Assembly (NCBI GenBank): GCA_012932295.1 | Contig: JAAONU010000014.1 | Coordinates: 36,177,977 to 36,241,976, forward strand | DNA length: 64,000 bases | Origin: Cyclina sinensis | Taxonomy: Eukaryota > Mollusca > Bivalvia > Venerida > Veneridae | Direction of reading: 5' to 3' | In this document: positions 1 to 12,500 of the stretch, in pieces | How positions within the stretch are numbered: the stretch's first letter is position 1 | How the letters are laid out: each line of letters begins with the position of its first letter | Notes under the pieces: generated by a model | Seen by the model: only the letters and a program-made list of their open reading frames with translations | Databases searched by the model: none | What the model was told of the DNA's origin: nothing | Program-made: the position numbers and the translations under genes

Positions 1-1170
1 TTGATAAACGTAGGCATTGAATTTTTATGAGCTTTTTAGTAACCGTTATTGCCGCTTCAATAATGCAATAAAAGAACAAAATATTTCTGCAGAAAAACGA
101 TAGGAAGACGTTTTATATGTTAAATGAACTGACCAAGGAGATATGTAAGTAAAGGAACATGGTAATTAGGATATATCAAAATTGTATTAACTTTTAGGGC
201 AGAATGTTGCAATAGATTATCAAACAAAGTACATAATGCAACTGATTTACATTGCATATAAAACTGGTTAAGCCTGACAAGCAATGTCACATTGCCCTAT
301 ATCCGATCACGCGCAAGGAAAAGTCAAAGCGGAATCTTGTATGTTGCCTAATAGACCATGACATTTTACACGATAAAAAAGAATACTGGGGGAGGGTAAG
401 CTTATTGTTCGATATGAAAACCAGTTTGAAATATATTCAATGAACTGTTCAAAAACGTATTAGAAAAGTGTTTAAATTTTAAGAATAACAACAAAATCAT
501 TTTTTAAGATCTAAACTTAATTTTATTCCGTTGTGAGAATTGCTTGTATGTCAAATATTATTATTTTAATTTTTAAAAAGTAATAAATCTTATTCTGGTC
601 AAAATTTAAAATGTAAAACTTGGTTGTCTTGAAAACTTAACGAATATCTTTAGATTTGCTGAAGAGGTTACGCTGTGGATACAAAATTCAGTGCATTTGG
701 CTAAAGAACAGTATAATTACCTTTTTCTGATAGCCTTAATTCAAAGTATTAAATAATTTGCAGTGATATTATGGTATAAACAGGTTTTACTGATCTTGTT
801 CTGAAATATCGCGGTGCAACTCCCGGCAACAACGATGTTACTACTAACAATCCCAACGGGAGCGATGTAGAAATGATAATCTTAGTTTATTCACCTTCAT
901 GCTGATAATTTGGCGAATGACGTCATTATAATGTTATTAAATTTGTCTCCAGACATTGTTATATCTTTCTTACAAAAAAATACGTTTATCCACAGGAGAC
1001 ATGAGACTTAACAAAGAAAGACATTTATTTAATAAGTATATTGAATTCAGCTGCTTCATTTTATTCCAAACTGCTAATACCTCATAAATAATATATCAAC
1101 GAATATAAACGTTTTGTTCCCTTTCATCTGTTCCATGTATAAGAAAATCAAATGTGGAATACAAGACTTA
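1..1170. other. AT-rich stretch, no gene seen
   Basis: No reading frame here resembles a known protein, and no tandem repeat or RNA gene is visible. It could be intergenic DNA or the intron of a gene lying outside the window. Confidence 0.5.
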
Positions 1171-1665
1171 CTTTTTACAGAGAGGGTGGGGTCCCGTGAC
1201 GATATTATTTGGTTTCATTATGGCTTCGCCCATGTTTCATCGATTTTGGCTTTTTTTAGATACTTCTGCATAAAACATAGCTTATATATAAACATAGCTT
1301 ATAGCTTATATCCTAGCCATCTAGTTTTTGCTTTATTTATTGTATAACTTTGATCTGAATATTCATTAATTTTTCAACTACCGTGTGCATAATTTTGAAG
1401 CCAAAAATATTTGGTAATACTGTGTCCTAAATCGAGAATTTGTCGTTTTTTGTTAGTCCTATAGTAATTGCAGGTAAAAATAGATTCTAAGTCTTCCTTA
1501 ACGATAACTATTTATTGCTTTATCACTAATCAAAGTATTTGTAAAGTTTCGTTTTCAATATTCGGTCTCAAATTGCAATGATGATATTGAGTTACAATTT
1601 ACTGATGGTAACGTTGGATCACCAATACAGTACATTATGTTTTATAGGTCATGTTGATATTTTAG
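1171..1665 (+). repeat. Diverged dispersed repeat, copy 1
   Basis: This block aligns, with many substitutions and small gaps, to the reverse complement of 3870-4355. Shared landmarks in order are a GAGGG...GTGACG...TATTATTTGG stretch, a 'CCTAGCCATCTAGTT' block, 'CGAGAATTTGTCGTTTTT' and a 'GGATCACCAAT' block. No coding frame is kept. It is probably an old non-autonomous transposon; ends were not found. Confidence 0.6.
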
Positions 1666-3869
1666 GTTTCAACGTGTGATTCCCATTACTTAAGGTAATA
1701 CCGATCGCCAAATATCACCAACAGCCTACTATGAACATTTTTAACTAAACTAAATATTTAGTTATTGTTCTGCTATATTTATCATTTATATTAATAATAA
1801 TGTAACAGAAGCATTTTACAAGGAATGATTTTATTAAGTAAAGCCATATGCGGATATTAATACGATTACGACAAAATAGCTCATTTGTTTTGATTTTTTA
1901 GATAGTTCTGTTACTGCACGGCGAAAAGTTAGGTATGTGACACAGAGGATGAAGCTTGGAAAGAAGCTGCATGCTTAGTTATAGGTCAGTTAGTCAGGTA
2001 CATCACATCAGTGCTTTACAAGGCTGGATTCAGACATGGTACGAATACAACAAAAGTATAGTCTATTTGTTAGACTTAGTTATATACTATTCATTTACAT
2101 ACGATATCGTGATCATTTAAAGACTTGTATCATCTACTTCATATATTATATATATATATATCAAATATTTACTATATTTCAGTCCTCATACTAGTCAGTG
2201 CCTTTCTTAATATACAAAACATGGATCATACTTTTGATATGCCACAGCGGAGAAGACTTGATGAGAGGAAACTTCTGGACCATGTGCCAACAGAAAAAAA
2301 ATACAGTAAGTCAAGCTGGAAGAAGGCAAGCTCATACTACAGCCAAATGTTGCCAACTAAACGAGTTTAGAATACAACAACAGTTTTGCAGTCGGCTAGA
2401 GACTTATTGTGTTATTTAAACGCTTCAATTACTGTCAAGCTGCAATAACGTATTATCAAGAATGTTTGGTATAAGATATTGCCTGCAATTGCCATATAAT
2501 ACTCGGTTGTATAGAATTGTTCTACAACAAGAAACTTGCCTTGTGCATGTTAATTTAAACAAAAACACAACAGGAACAAATGATTTCAAAATCTACGATC
2601 TACTTAATCAGAAGCACGTTAAGTATTTCAATCGTAACAAAAGGTAATGTCTAAACGGGAAGATGGTGCTGGTTGGAACTTCAGCTCTTAAGGGTACTTG
2701 GTGAAAGGGTCCCGTTGTGTATCTTGTAAATTAATCTTTGAATTTGTAATTGTAATACTGAGCTTTATACGGCCTAAGCCCAAGGCCAATCTTGTTCGCT
2801 CATCGTTTCTCGATTCTCTTCGTAAAACATGTTTCGGTTGTAATAAAGCCCATGAATACACCAGTGTGTGTGTGTGTGTGTGTGTGTAAAACGAAAGGCG
2901 TTTACCTAATAGCACCCCAATATATCTATATATCAAATCACATCTCTATTAAATGATATGATTGTAACTTGTAGTAAAATGATATAATGGAATTTAGTAT
3001 GGGGGTCTGTGAAAAGTTCGCTGAGAGTTTGTGATTATAAACGGGTAAATAGTCATGTTATTTACCTTGGTTATTTTTCTGTTTTTTAAGACACGCATAA
3101 TCGTTCTGAATTTTAAGCCTTATCGAATAAGCCTGATTAATGGTCATAGGCTTTATTAAGGTCTCAAAGTAACATACAGAAAAAGCTCAACCGTCGAAAC
3201 GGTCGCCAGCATACTGTTAAACATTCTACTATCCACATTTAGACGTCCTTCTTACAGCTGCGTTTGTGCTGTGATAACCCACTGGCGTACTGATACATGT
3301 TCAACATACACAGACGTAGCTTTAACTCCTGTCATGCCTTTTGCTGTCGTCTTCCAGATTTGATTTGCTTTTAATTTTCTTTCCGCATGTCTGACACTCA
3401 AACTTTGCCTCACCGTGTACAACACTGATACGTTATACTTCTTGCAGTGATGAAAATATCTGGGAACTTTCTGTTGTGTTTCACAAGCGACCGAATTTTC
3501 ACGTCGTCAAGTAATCAAATGGAGAAATGGAAGATTATGAGTATTTACTATGTAGAGAGTAAGTAGGATGTATTAAGAAAACTATATGTATTAGTGTTCG
3601 AAAAGAATTATAAAGTAGCAACCTAACATGAACATTAACATAGTATGGTCTAAAATTACTTATAGTTAAACAGTATGTCTTTTATTTGACTTAAAACAAA
3701 GTGATAAGTACCTGTGCATTTAATATGTTCTTCTGTCATCAAACAATTTCTTGCAACAATTGTAGGGTGCCGTCTGAACATGGCGTTTTATATGTCGGTG
3801 AAAGCCACTTCTAGTTTTAAGCGATGTCCAGCAATACATACAAATATGTCTGAAATAGAAAAAACAAAG
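1666..3869. other. Non-coding stretch with one weak exon candidate
   Basis: Mostly featureless AT-rich DNA. A possible exon lies at about 2184-2304: a TTTCAG acceptor, an ATG at 2221, a short basic frame and a GTAAGT donor. No partner exon or family match supports it. A (TG)n run of about 24 bases lies at 2864-2887. Confidence 0.3.
2864..2887 (+). repeat. (TG)n microsatellite
   Basis: A pure alternating GT/TG run of roughly 12 units. Confidence 0.95.
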
Positions 3870-4355
3870 ATATATGACGAAAATACGTTTCTCATACATG
3901 ACGCTAAGCCATTTTGAGAATTGGTGACCCAATGTTACAATAAAAAATTGTGACTCGACATTACCATGGCGTTTTGAAAATGAATATCGTATAGGAAACT
4001 GAATAAAAAGAAAGTTTGACAAGCAGTAAGGCAAAAAATGTGTATAGTTGGGAGACACACACAATCTGTTTTATTTGTATTAACTTTGCAAATGACAAGA
4101 AAAACGACAAATTCTCGATATGGGACCCAATATTACTTTTTTTGAGACAAAATTCTGCACAAGGAAATTGCAAAAACCAAGACGTATGCGATCAAAGATA
4201 TACATCAAATGAAGCAGAACTAGATGGCTAGGATAAAGGCTATATGTTTCATGCAGAAATATCTCAAAAAAACCCAAAATGAAACAATGTGTAAAGACAT
4301 TGGCGCAGCCATCTTGAGACCAAATAATACCGTCACATGATTCCCCCTCTGTCTT
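3870..4355 (-). repeat. Diverged dispersed repeat, copy 2 (inverted)
   Basis: Reverse-complement partner of 1171-1665, separated from it by about 2.2 kb. The two copies have drifted a lot, so this is either an ancient inverted pair or two independent insertions of one family. Confidence 0.6.
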
Positions 4356-6999
4356 TAACCATCATAGCTTTAAGATGAGAATGAATCTAGACCCAGAAGG
4401 AACTTGAGGTGAAAGTTAAGTAAGATACAGTTGTACTCGTTCATATAGTGATATTTGAGTTTAACAAAGTAAACAGAGATAAAGACTGATGTTTTGGAAC
4501 CTCGTTCATCTCTATTAGCTTGTTTTCAGCAACTAAACTTTCAATCTCCCTGAAGGAAGGCCAAATGTGGAAAAGAACAATCTAATTATAAGTTTATATT
4601 CCTAGTCTGGAAAAAAATGCCCTACTTCACATGTTTTTGTTGATGTGTTTATTTGAAGCTCTATTTTTAACTGTAGTCAATAAGTTAATTAATGTGGTTC
4701 CTTGAATAAGCAGCAGAATACCCGGCAGTTCAGGACTTGAAGTTAGAATATTTGTGTATTTTAGAAGGTATGTGCAACAAGAAAAATAACTAGTCTTATA
4801 AAGTAATTAATCTTTTGTTGAAATAGATATAACGCTAAATTCCAAATTGCGGCCAAAGCTTAGAAAATGACACTTTGTCTGGCTGGCAAATAGTTGGTAA
4901 ATAGTTTTTTTAAACTATAATATTGAAATTTTCCCCAATGACTGCATGTGATGTAAACTGTGTAATGCATGCATATAAAAATAAAAGGAAAGACACTTCA
5001 TACAGAAATCGACACGGCCTATTCGTTGGTATTGCTCCAGACCTAAAGACTAGATTTAGTATGTATATATGTATAAGCTTCTTCAGTTTAAACTGAAACA
5101 AGTCCTATAGTTCTCACTGATCACGAAAAAAAAGCGTTAACATCAACACACATAACAAGCAACTTCGATTGGTATCACTGCTTTTATATGAAGTGAGAAC
5201 AATTAATTTGAATCTTTTATCAGTCTATCTTATTTATCAGATATTTTAAGAGCAATATCGTCTTATGCTTGATAACGTTTTATACTACTTGTTGTTTACG
5301 TTTACAACGAGTCTTCTCCATGAATTATTAAAACACACTAACGGCGTATCTAAACATGAAGTTCATTACCTTACTATGTTCTTTCTTATTCTTAGTTGTT
5401 TAGCACAATGATTTGTATTGTGATAGCATTAAAATTGATGCTGTAACATTATTGTCAGTCTTGCATCTTAAGAAAGAATTAACAGCTGCATGAAGGCCAT
5501 TAGAGAAAATAGGTAAGGTAAGTGTTAACCTAAGACATGTTGGCGAACATTCTAGCCTAAAAACAAAAATAGAAATCTGATTACACAAAAACCACTGTTA
5601 TAGACTGAAAGGCGCTGTCTTATTGCCCTATTTCTGCTCAAGTGACAACAAAGCCACTACGGAATTTTTAATTTGGCTGAAACGTTATTTATTGGGACTT
5701 GTTTGGAGAAACCAGGAAAAAACTGAGTCTTTGCACGCAACACATATGTCCGATAGAATTAATTTCTTTATACATGTATGGTCGCTTTAAAGTAGTGCCT
5801 TTTCTTATTTAATTTATAATATATTTTGTTCCTTTTAGGTCACTAGAGTTACTAGATGTCATTCTATGCAAACTCGTGTAAGGAACAATTTTAAAGGTCT
5901 GCGTAAAGATATTGACTTGTTTCATTTTTAGATACATCTTTTATTAAACTAGAAAATAATTATTATATTTACTTCGCATTTATGTATTCATGTTAGCATA
6001 AAATATGTAATATATATCGCATTAAATGTTATCTTAAGCAAGAAGAATGATCAAAATTTGAAATATGAAAGGCAAATAATTTTCTGTATGATTTCAGACT
6101 CGTTGAAAACGATATGGTGTTGATCCAATGTGTAATCGGATGTGAGAAATACAGTATAATTCATTCTATCTACTTGCATTAGCTTAACTTTAACAGCATA
6201 GCCGTAAACACTTTGTTGTATTAATAGTATTATAACAGTATTGATGTTTAAGTACATAGTTCTTCCATAGTACTTGTTTGGTCTTTTGTGCTTCGTTGAA
6301 TTTACTATTATGGCATCACTGTCGCTGAACTTTGAAACACAACAACTAAGTGCAAGGCCGATGCCACAAGTATGAATAATTGTTCACAGCTTTTTGAATT
6401 GCGACGTTCCAGACACGTATATGTCTTTTCCCGAAGAAATGAAAGACAATACAAGACTTTGACGTATGGCCATATTAATTTATCAGCACACAAAAACTAC
6501 AGCTGCAGTATTTACTAAATTGATGATGTCCGATATTTGGTCAGTTTCGTTCTTGAGTCATAATGATTGATAGACAGCACTGCAGAAAACAGTCTGTCAT
6601 AATGACTTTGCATTTGCCTTCTCATGTAACCTCGGTAAATTATCAAGGCGCCTATTGAATGCCTCTATTCTTAATAAGCCTACTGTTCCACTCTATATAT
6701 CGATTATTTTCTATTTTTAAAACAAAAGCACTATTCTTTTTCAGTACCATTATGAACTCCATACTGTGATTACATCAGGAAGTTTTACATATGTATATAT
6801 GCCTTAATTTGATGTGCAATGACACACATTTTGTGTAATGAAACACATGCAAGATTATCTTGCTACTTATGGCATCTCTGTCTTCACAAACGTACCATCA
6901 AAAAACGTAACAGATTAGTTATGTTTTCATAAATTGTCTGTTGTTTCCAACACTTTGGTCCATGTTTGATGGTTTAAAAGAAATAAGGGTATCGCTTCT
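4356..6999. other. AT-rich stretch, no feature recognised
   Basis: No convincing exon, RNA gene or repeat structure was seen on either strand. Short open frames here look random. Confidence 0.5.
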
Positions 7000-7437
7000 T
7001 TAAAGGGGCTGTGCTCCAGATGACAAAAAAAGAAAGTTTTCTTGTATTATAAATTTCTTGTAATATTTATGACTAATGCTTAAAAAATAACTTACTGACA
7101 AAAAATAAGTCAAATAATTACATTATAAATTAATTTTTTCCCTTTCAAAGTGCTATACCGTAACGCGACGGTATAACTATATCGTATAAGATTTAAAGTA
7201 AATATCTGTAATATCCCATGCGGCGATGGTGGTGACAGTAAAAGCGTTGGAAATATTTTGTTAACATGAGGGTCCAGAGTTCTAATCAGGCTAGAGCGAA
7301 AATATTTTTTTTATTCTATTTTGACTTTTATAATCAGTTTTGAAGTAAACTATTATGTTGTAATAATCTCACGGCATCTAAATATATAATTTATGAAAAA
7401 AAAAATTTATGTCAGATCTGAAGTACAGCCTCTTTAA
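7000..7437. mobile_element. TTAA-flanked MITE with tRNA-like core
   Basis: Both ends carry TTAA and imperfect terminal inverted repeats: GGGGCTGTGCTCCAGATGAC on the left, against GAGGCTGTACTTCAGATCTG read from the right end. The 438-bp length matches the element at 41637-42068 (432 bp). The central part holds a degenerate tRNA-like stretch ('GGTGGTGACAG' then 'GGTCCAGAGTTCTAATCAGG'), at the position where the other member carries a clear box B. TTAA targeting suggests mobilisation by a piggyBac-like transposase. No coding capacity. Confidence 0.7.
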
Positions 7438-7545
7438 AGAAAAGACGGTGTCGTATGTGGGTCATCCTTGAGGAGGGGGCCATGCTAATCTTCTCTGTAT
7501 AGTAATTTTAGTGTTTGTACTGCCTAAGCAAGTAAAGTGTGTGTT

Positions 7546-7825
7546 GAGCGGATGTGGTCCAGTGGTTTCCCGCTGGAATGGTAACCAAGGGGTCCCGAGA
7601 TCGATCCCCCGCTCCTCCACTAAAAATCACTAATTGTCTTTCGGATGAGACGTTAAACTGAAGCCCCTTGTAACAATCCTGTACAGTGAGCATGCAAAAG
7701 GACCAAGGATGATTCTGGAATGGAATCTTTTCTGTATCTTGCACTATCCTCCACAACATAAAACAACTTATCTCTGCAGTGGGCGTCAGTCATATGGGCA
7801 ACCGGTACCGACAATATATGGACTA
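7546..7825 (+). mobile_element. tRNA-derived SINE, sense copy
   Basis: The head (7546-7614) is tRNA-like: GAGCGG at the start pairs with CCGCTC at the end, a box A-like 'GTGGTCCAGTGG' follows, and a box B-like 'GAGATCGATCCC' precedes the acceptor arm. The body contains 'GGATGAGACGTTAAACTGA', 'TGCACTATCCTCCACAACAT' and 'GGGCAACCGGTACCGACAA'. Two further copies of the same body lie on the minus strand at 35860-36134 and 36181-36428, which proves it is a dispersed family. Transcription would be by RNA polymerase III, with mobilisation by a LINE in trans. Confidence 0.85.
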
Positions 7826-9384
7826 AAGTAGAGAAAATAGAGTATGTGTGTAACTGTTTAAGTCGATAAAACATTTTGCAGTATCCAATTAGATCTAAAC
7901 TTCTCTGTCTTGTCAGAAATGTTCTGTTTGCTGTTTGATCTTTCTTTGCCATCCTTATTTTTTCATTTCTTCTTCATTTGAGAATGAATTGATCTTGCGC
8001 TGTAAAATGTTTGGCGTTAAAAGGAACTTCAAAGAAGATATGTGTATTAAAACTTGTACAAACCTGCTCATCAGTTTACTAATAGTTCGTTAATCATCTG
8101 GACTTGCTTGAATGCCTTGTATGCTTAGATACAGAGTGCATAAAATCAAAATTAACTTCAACACTTTATTACTGTATTAATTAAGCAGGTTGTACTGACA
8201 CAGTTCAGGTGTGGTCTGGTACCTAGCAGCTTCTAGTCTACTAAATGCGTGAGAGGAGGCCATTTAAAAAGAGAACAAACAAAAACAAAACAAAAAACCT
8301 TTCTTATGAGCGAAAGTTAATAAGTTTTTGCAGAGGCGACTTTGCTTATTTTATATCCATGCATTTTGAATTTAGTTCTAATATTGTTTCATTGTAATTA
8401 TCAGAATATCTTGTGCCTCTGCTATTATAACACGGTCAGAAGAACGTGACATAACTGATTTGGTTTTCGAATATTTTTGCGACTATTGCTGTCTTTGTAT
8501 GTGTCACCGACTGTGACATTTCTGTTGAGCACCAGAGTAACAAATTCCTTGCTGTCTAATACAAAACGTAAATGTCGTGATCTTTCTGAATTCTTATAGT
8601 CTCTCAGATCGGGATTTTAATGTTTATGTAATTAAACTATAGGGCAATCCTGCTAATACTAATATTTCAATTTCACTTTCTTTTACGTAGTGATTTACTC
8701 ATGTCTCACTTGATCTAAACTGACGTTAAATATAAAAGGGAAATACTTCATCGCCAATCCGATTTAACATGGGAACTACTTGTTAACTGATAAAATTAAG
8801 AAAGCTGTTTGATGCATTCATATGATCCATCGGTAAAACTTAATTGTTGTGATCAAGTTATATTGCTTGAATACAAACGTTCTAAAAATAATTGGTTCTT
8901 TATTGTACCGGGACTTAAATTACAGATTAAAGGATTGAGGTGTGCGACTGAGTACACTAAAGAGTCCTTCGATTTTTGTCAGAGCAATTGTACACAGTGC
9001 TTTAGCAATTACATATAAAAGGGATAAAAGAAAAGATATAATAATTATTTACAGACCCTTTTTACAGCTACAAAAAATAGCAATTTCGAATAAAAGGTCT
9101 TGTAATCATCACAATTAAATGTGAATAACATTACATTTAAGCGGTTGAAAATATCTTTAAAGGTTTGATTAAGTGCAGAAAAAGAAATCAGATGTTTAAA
9201 TGAAGATATATATGGTAACGACAAAACCGTTTCATTTGCAAGCTTTTTTTACTACATTATGACACTTGAACAAGTTTGAAACTAGCTTATTATTGTTTTT
9301 AGATGCCAGTTGGTAATCTCCCTTCAAGCCTATTTGATTGGCATAGGTGGGACAGAGCAGAAAAGGAAAGTAAATATAATGACC
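7826..9384. other. AT-rich stretch, no feature recognised
   Basis: No exon with family support, no tandem array and no terminal repeats were found. Confidence 0.5.
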
Positions 9385-9594
9385 TTGACCCATTTATGCC
9401 CAGTGCATTCTTCTACCTTTGTTAACTGGACGAATATCTTTCTAAATTTGGGCTGTTAGGTTTTAAATTTGTAAAATATCTCTGTAGGCGTGCGGTGTAG
9501 ACCCGGATCGGACACTGCATTATGCGGGGTCTGATTTGGTTCTGTGCTGTTTGAAAATGTTCATTTGGTAGGATGTAGGGCATTAATGGGTTAA
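9385..9594. mobile_element. Short TTAA-type MITE with palindromic centre
   Basis: Ends read TTGACCCATTTATGCCC on the left and, from the right end, TTAACCCATTAATGCCC, giving about 15 matching terminal bases and a TTAA site (one base decayed on the left). The middle has inverted segments around 'GTGTAGACCCGGATCGGACAC' and 'TTATGCGGGGTCTGATTTGG'. The layout and the roughly 210-bp size match the element at 46306-46518. This architecture is familiar from bivalve genomes, where such short elements are abundant. Confidence 0.75.
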
Positions 9595-12500
9595 TTGGGT
9601 CATTTATATAAATAGGTTCTGATGTACTACTCCACCCATATTCTTTTGTGTAGCTTTAAGACTGTTAATTATTTTAAAGTCTCTTATAACGCTCATTGAT
9701 TGACCATGTATTTATTACATGTTTCATAAACACTGTGACTGTGATATTGTATATACATGTACGAGACTATAATAAATAAAAAAATATTATACGACGTATA
9801 TATGTTCATTTTGTTTGAGCGATTGAAAAGTATTTTGTGAAGTACTGCACCGTTGCTTGGTATGAAAAGATTAACACGATGTGCAGTCATGCATAACGAA
9901 GCTTATTTAGAGATTTTAGGCTGTAATTACAATACCATTGCGACCGTTGATAATAGCGTTCAATATTTGGACCAGAGAAATGATGAAAATATATTCGTAG
10001 AACCTTACTCGGCAAGTTTTGCACCTTGCCATAGCATCATTGCCAAAGCTTAAAACATATTCATTTTATATTGTTAAAATATGTAATAAAATACTACTGT
10101 GTTGCTATGAGCAAGAAGCATGTTGTGTTGTTTGATAAAATTCTATTATCTGGTGGACTGTTGAGAAGTTTTACGAGTCATGTATGCAATTTTCTTTACT
10201 TCTGGCAAGATAAAAGGTCAGTGGGTTTTATACACTGCATTTGAGCGAGAAGTTTTTGGTAAAAATAAAGGAGAAAAGTATGTTTTGTAAACGTTTAAAA
10301 CAATTCATTGTCTTGTATTTCGTATTGTACTAACTCTAGGCTCATAACAGGTTTACACACTCAGATACTTAAAAGTGCATTTGCTTAAGAACTGCTACTA
10401 GCCGATCAATGAAGTTAACGTCTGTTGCGTTTTTTTAACTGAAAATAGCTAAACTAAATAAGTTTAGTTGAGGCTATGATTGAGACATGGTCAATTCGGG
10501 CAATCGTTAATCAACGAAAAGTATCAGAACATTAATTAAAGTAAAACAATATATTATATAGAGATGTTTTTAAACAATAATTTCAGTATATAAAAAAAAT
10601 TAAAAACACCACAGCTGCAGTTATAAGTGACATCAGAAAGCACGCTATAGTAGCTTGTAAACTTGACTAAGTATTAAAAATTACTTTACAAAAAATAGCT
10701 TTAAAAACATGTTTTGTTTTTCTCAGAAATAGTTTTGTGTAGTTTGAAAGAACAGTTAAGATCATCTGCCCAAAAACTTTTTCAGTTTGTAATCTGTTTC
10801 TGTGCCTAAAATGATTTTACTGGAATTAGAAAGGGTTTTAATCAAAGAAACTACTGTCATAGAAAAATACAGTGAACAAATAGAATTATCAGTCACGGGT
10901 ATTGGATCTTTTCCTGGTCGTAATTTGTCACGATCTTAAGCACAGACTCCCCTGGGTTCTAAAAATAGGAAATATTTCACCCAGTTCCTTCTCACTGTGA
11001 TTTTGCAGATAAAACAATTAGTGGCAAAGGTTATGAGGAGGCTGAATAAATTGCAAAATTTATGTCAATCTTGTGCCTTGCTGAAATGTGCATTTTACAT
11101 AATATTAGTTAAAGGCTTCGGACATAGAAGATAGGGTTTTTCATATCAAGATACAAGTATTTATTTACTTAGCACCTTCGTTAAACTTGTCGAACTGACA
11201 GTGTTGTCAGGGGAAAAGTTTTAACGAATAAATCATATTTTGACTAAATGAAACCCATAAGGTTTTCCAACAATGTAAAGCAAAAGGCATTAAACTATTT
11301 TCGGTTACGCATAGTAAAACAAATCAACAAAAATATTTTAATATACTAAGAATACTTCAGGTTTGTCCAAGAACAAATTTATTTAGTTTCAGATGGACTC
11401 AAATGGAATTAATTGACACAGGACTTAAATAAAAAGTATTTTAGTTGAAATACAAAAATATTTGACTATTACATACTGACATTTTTGTGCTCCTAAAATA
11501 ATTCCTTTAAAACATCATTTTTGTTCACCTGTTATATCATTTACTGCAATGATTGTATATTTGCCTTTTAGTTATTTTTTTTGTCTCCAGATGAAGTCGT
11601 TTACAAAACAATTGAGAATACTTGTTAATGTTTTCAGTAAATTCCTCTTTTCCTACGAACAACAACCAGTCTCATGAAGGGAGGAAGTCAACACAGCACA
11701 TCACCAGATGTTACTAAGATTTATTTTTAAACTCAACGTCTAATAATTGCACTGTTTTAATGTTTTCTGCCTAAGAAAAAAATATAGCAGAACGACTCAT
11801 TCATTACCTTATGACCTTGATGAAAAAACATTAAGAGTATTTAATGTTAGAACTTATTGAAAATTCATCAATCATTTATAACTCGGAACGTTACAGTAGG
11901 AAAACAAAACGACTGACGCAGGTTTTGCTCGTAGGTAGGTAGGCATTATTTGAACAAAGAAATAATTAGAAGTAATTTTTTTAATAAAAAAGAGAATGAA
12001 ACAAATGCAGTTTCGTCATAATGTAATTAGTATTCATTTTATAGATACGTATCAAACATGCAATGTTTGTTTTTTTTTCGTCAAGGTGTTTTCTGGCTGA
12101 CGCCATTTTTGGCCTGTTGTTTGATTATTTCAAAGAAATGTGAGCTTTGAGTGTAGCAGCGTTTCGCCTTCAGAAAAAGTTGGGATCGTCTTAAATATTT
12201 TATCAAAGTAAGTGTGTTTTGTTACTACTAATAAAGATTACATGGAATGACATTAACATCTAACATTCTCTTTGTCTTGACAATCACGAATTAAGTAAGC
12301 ACTTTGAACTTCCTTTGCATTTTTTATTTTTCCTTTTTAGATAAAAAATGTTATAGTAAAGGCGCCGACGACTCAAAAGTCTCTTATTTTGAAATAGATA
12401 AACTAGTACATTTTTTGGCTTTTTTTATCAAACATAAATTATGTTATCCTGTATTGGGCATGTATCGCCGTTTTGTTTGTTCGTATATCTATCCGTAACA

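Noticed and set aside
2184..2370. Short basic frame with acceptor- and donor-like sites
   Set aside because: One isolated candidate exon without partner exon or recognisable family; kept only as a note in the region entry.
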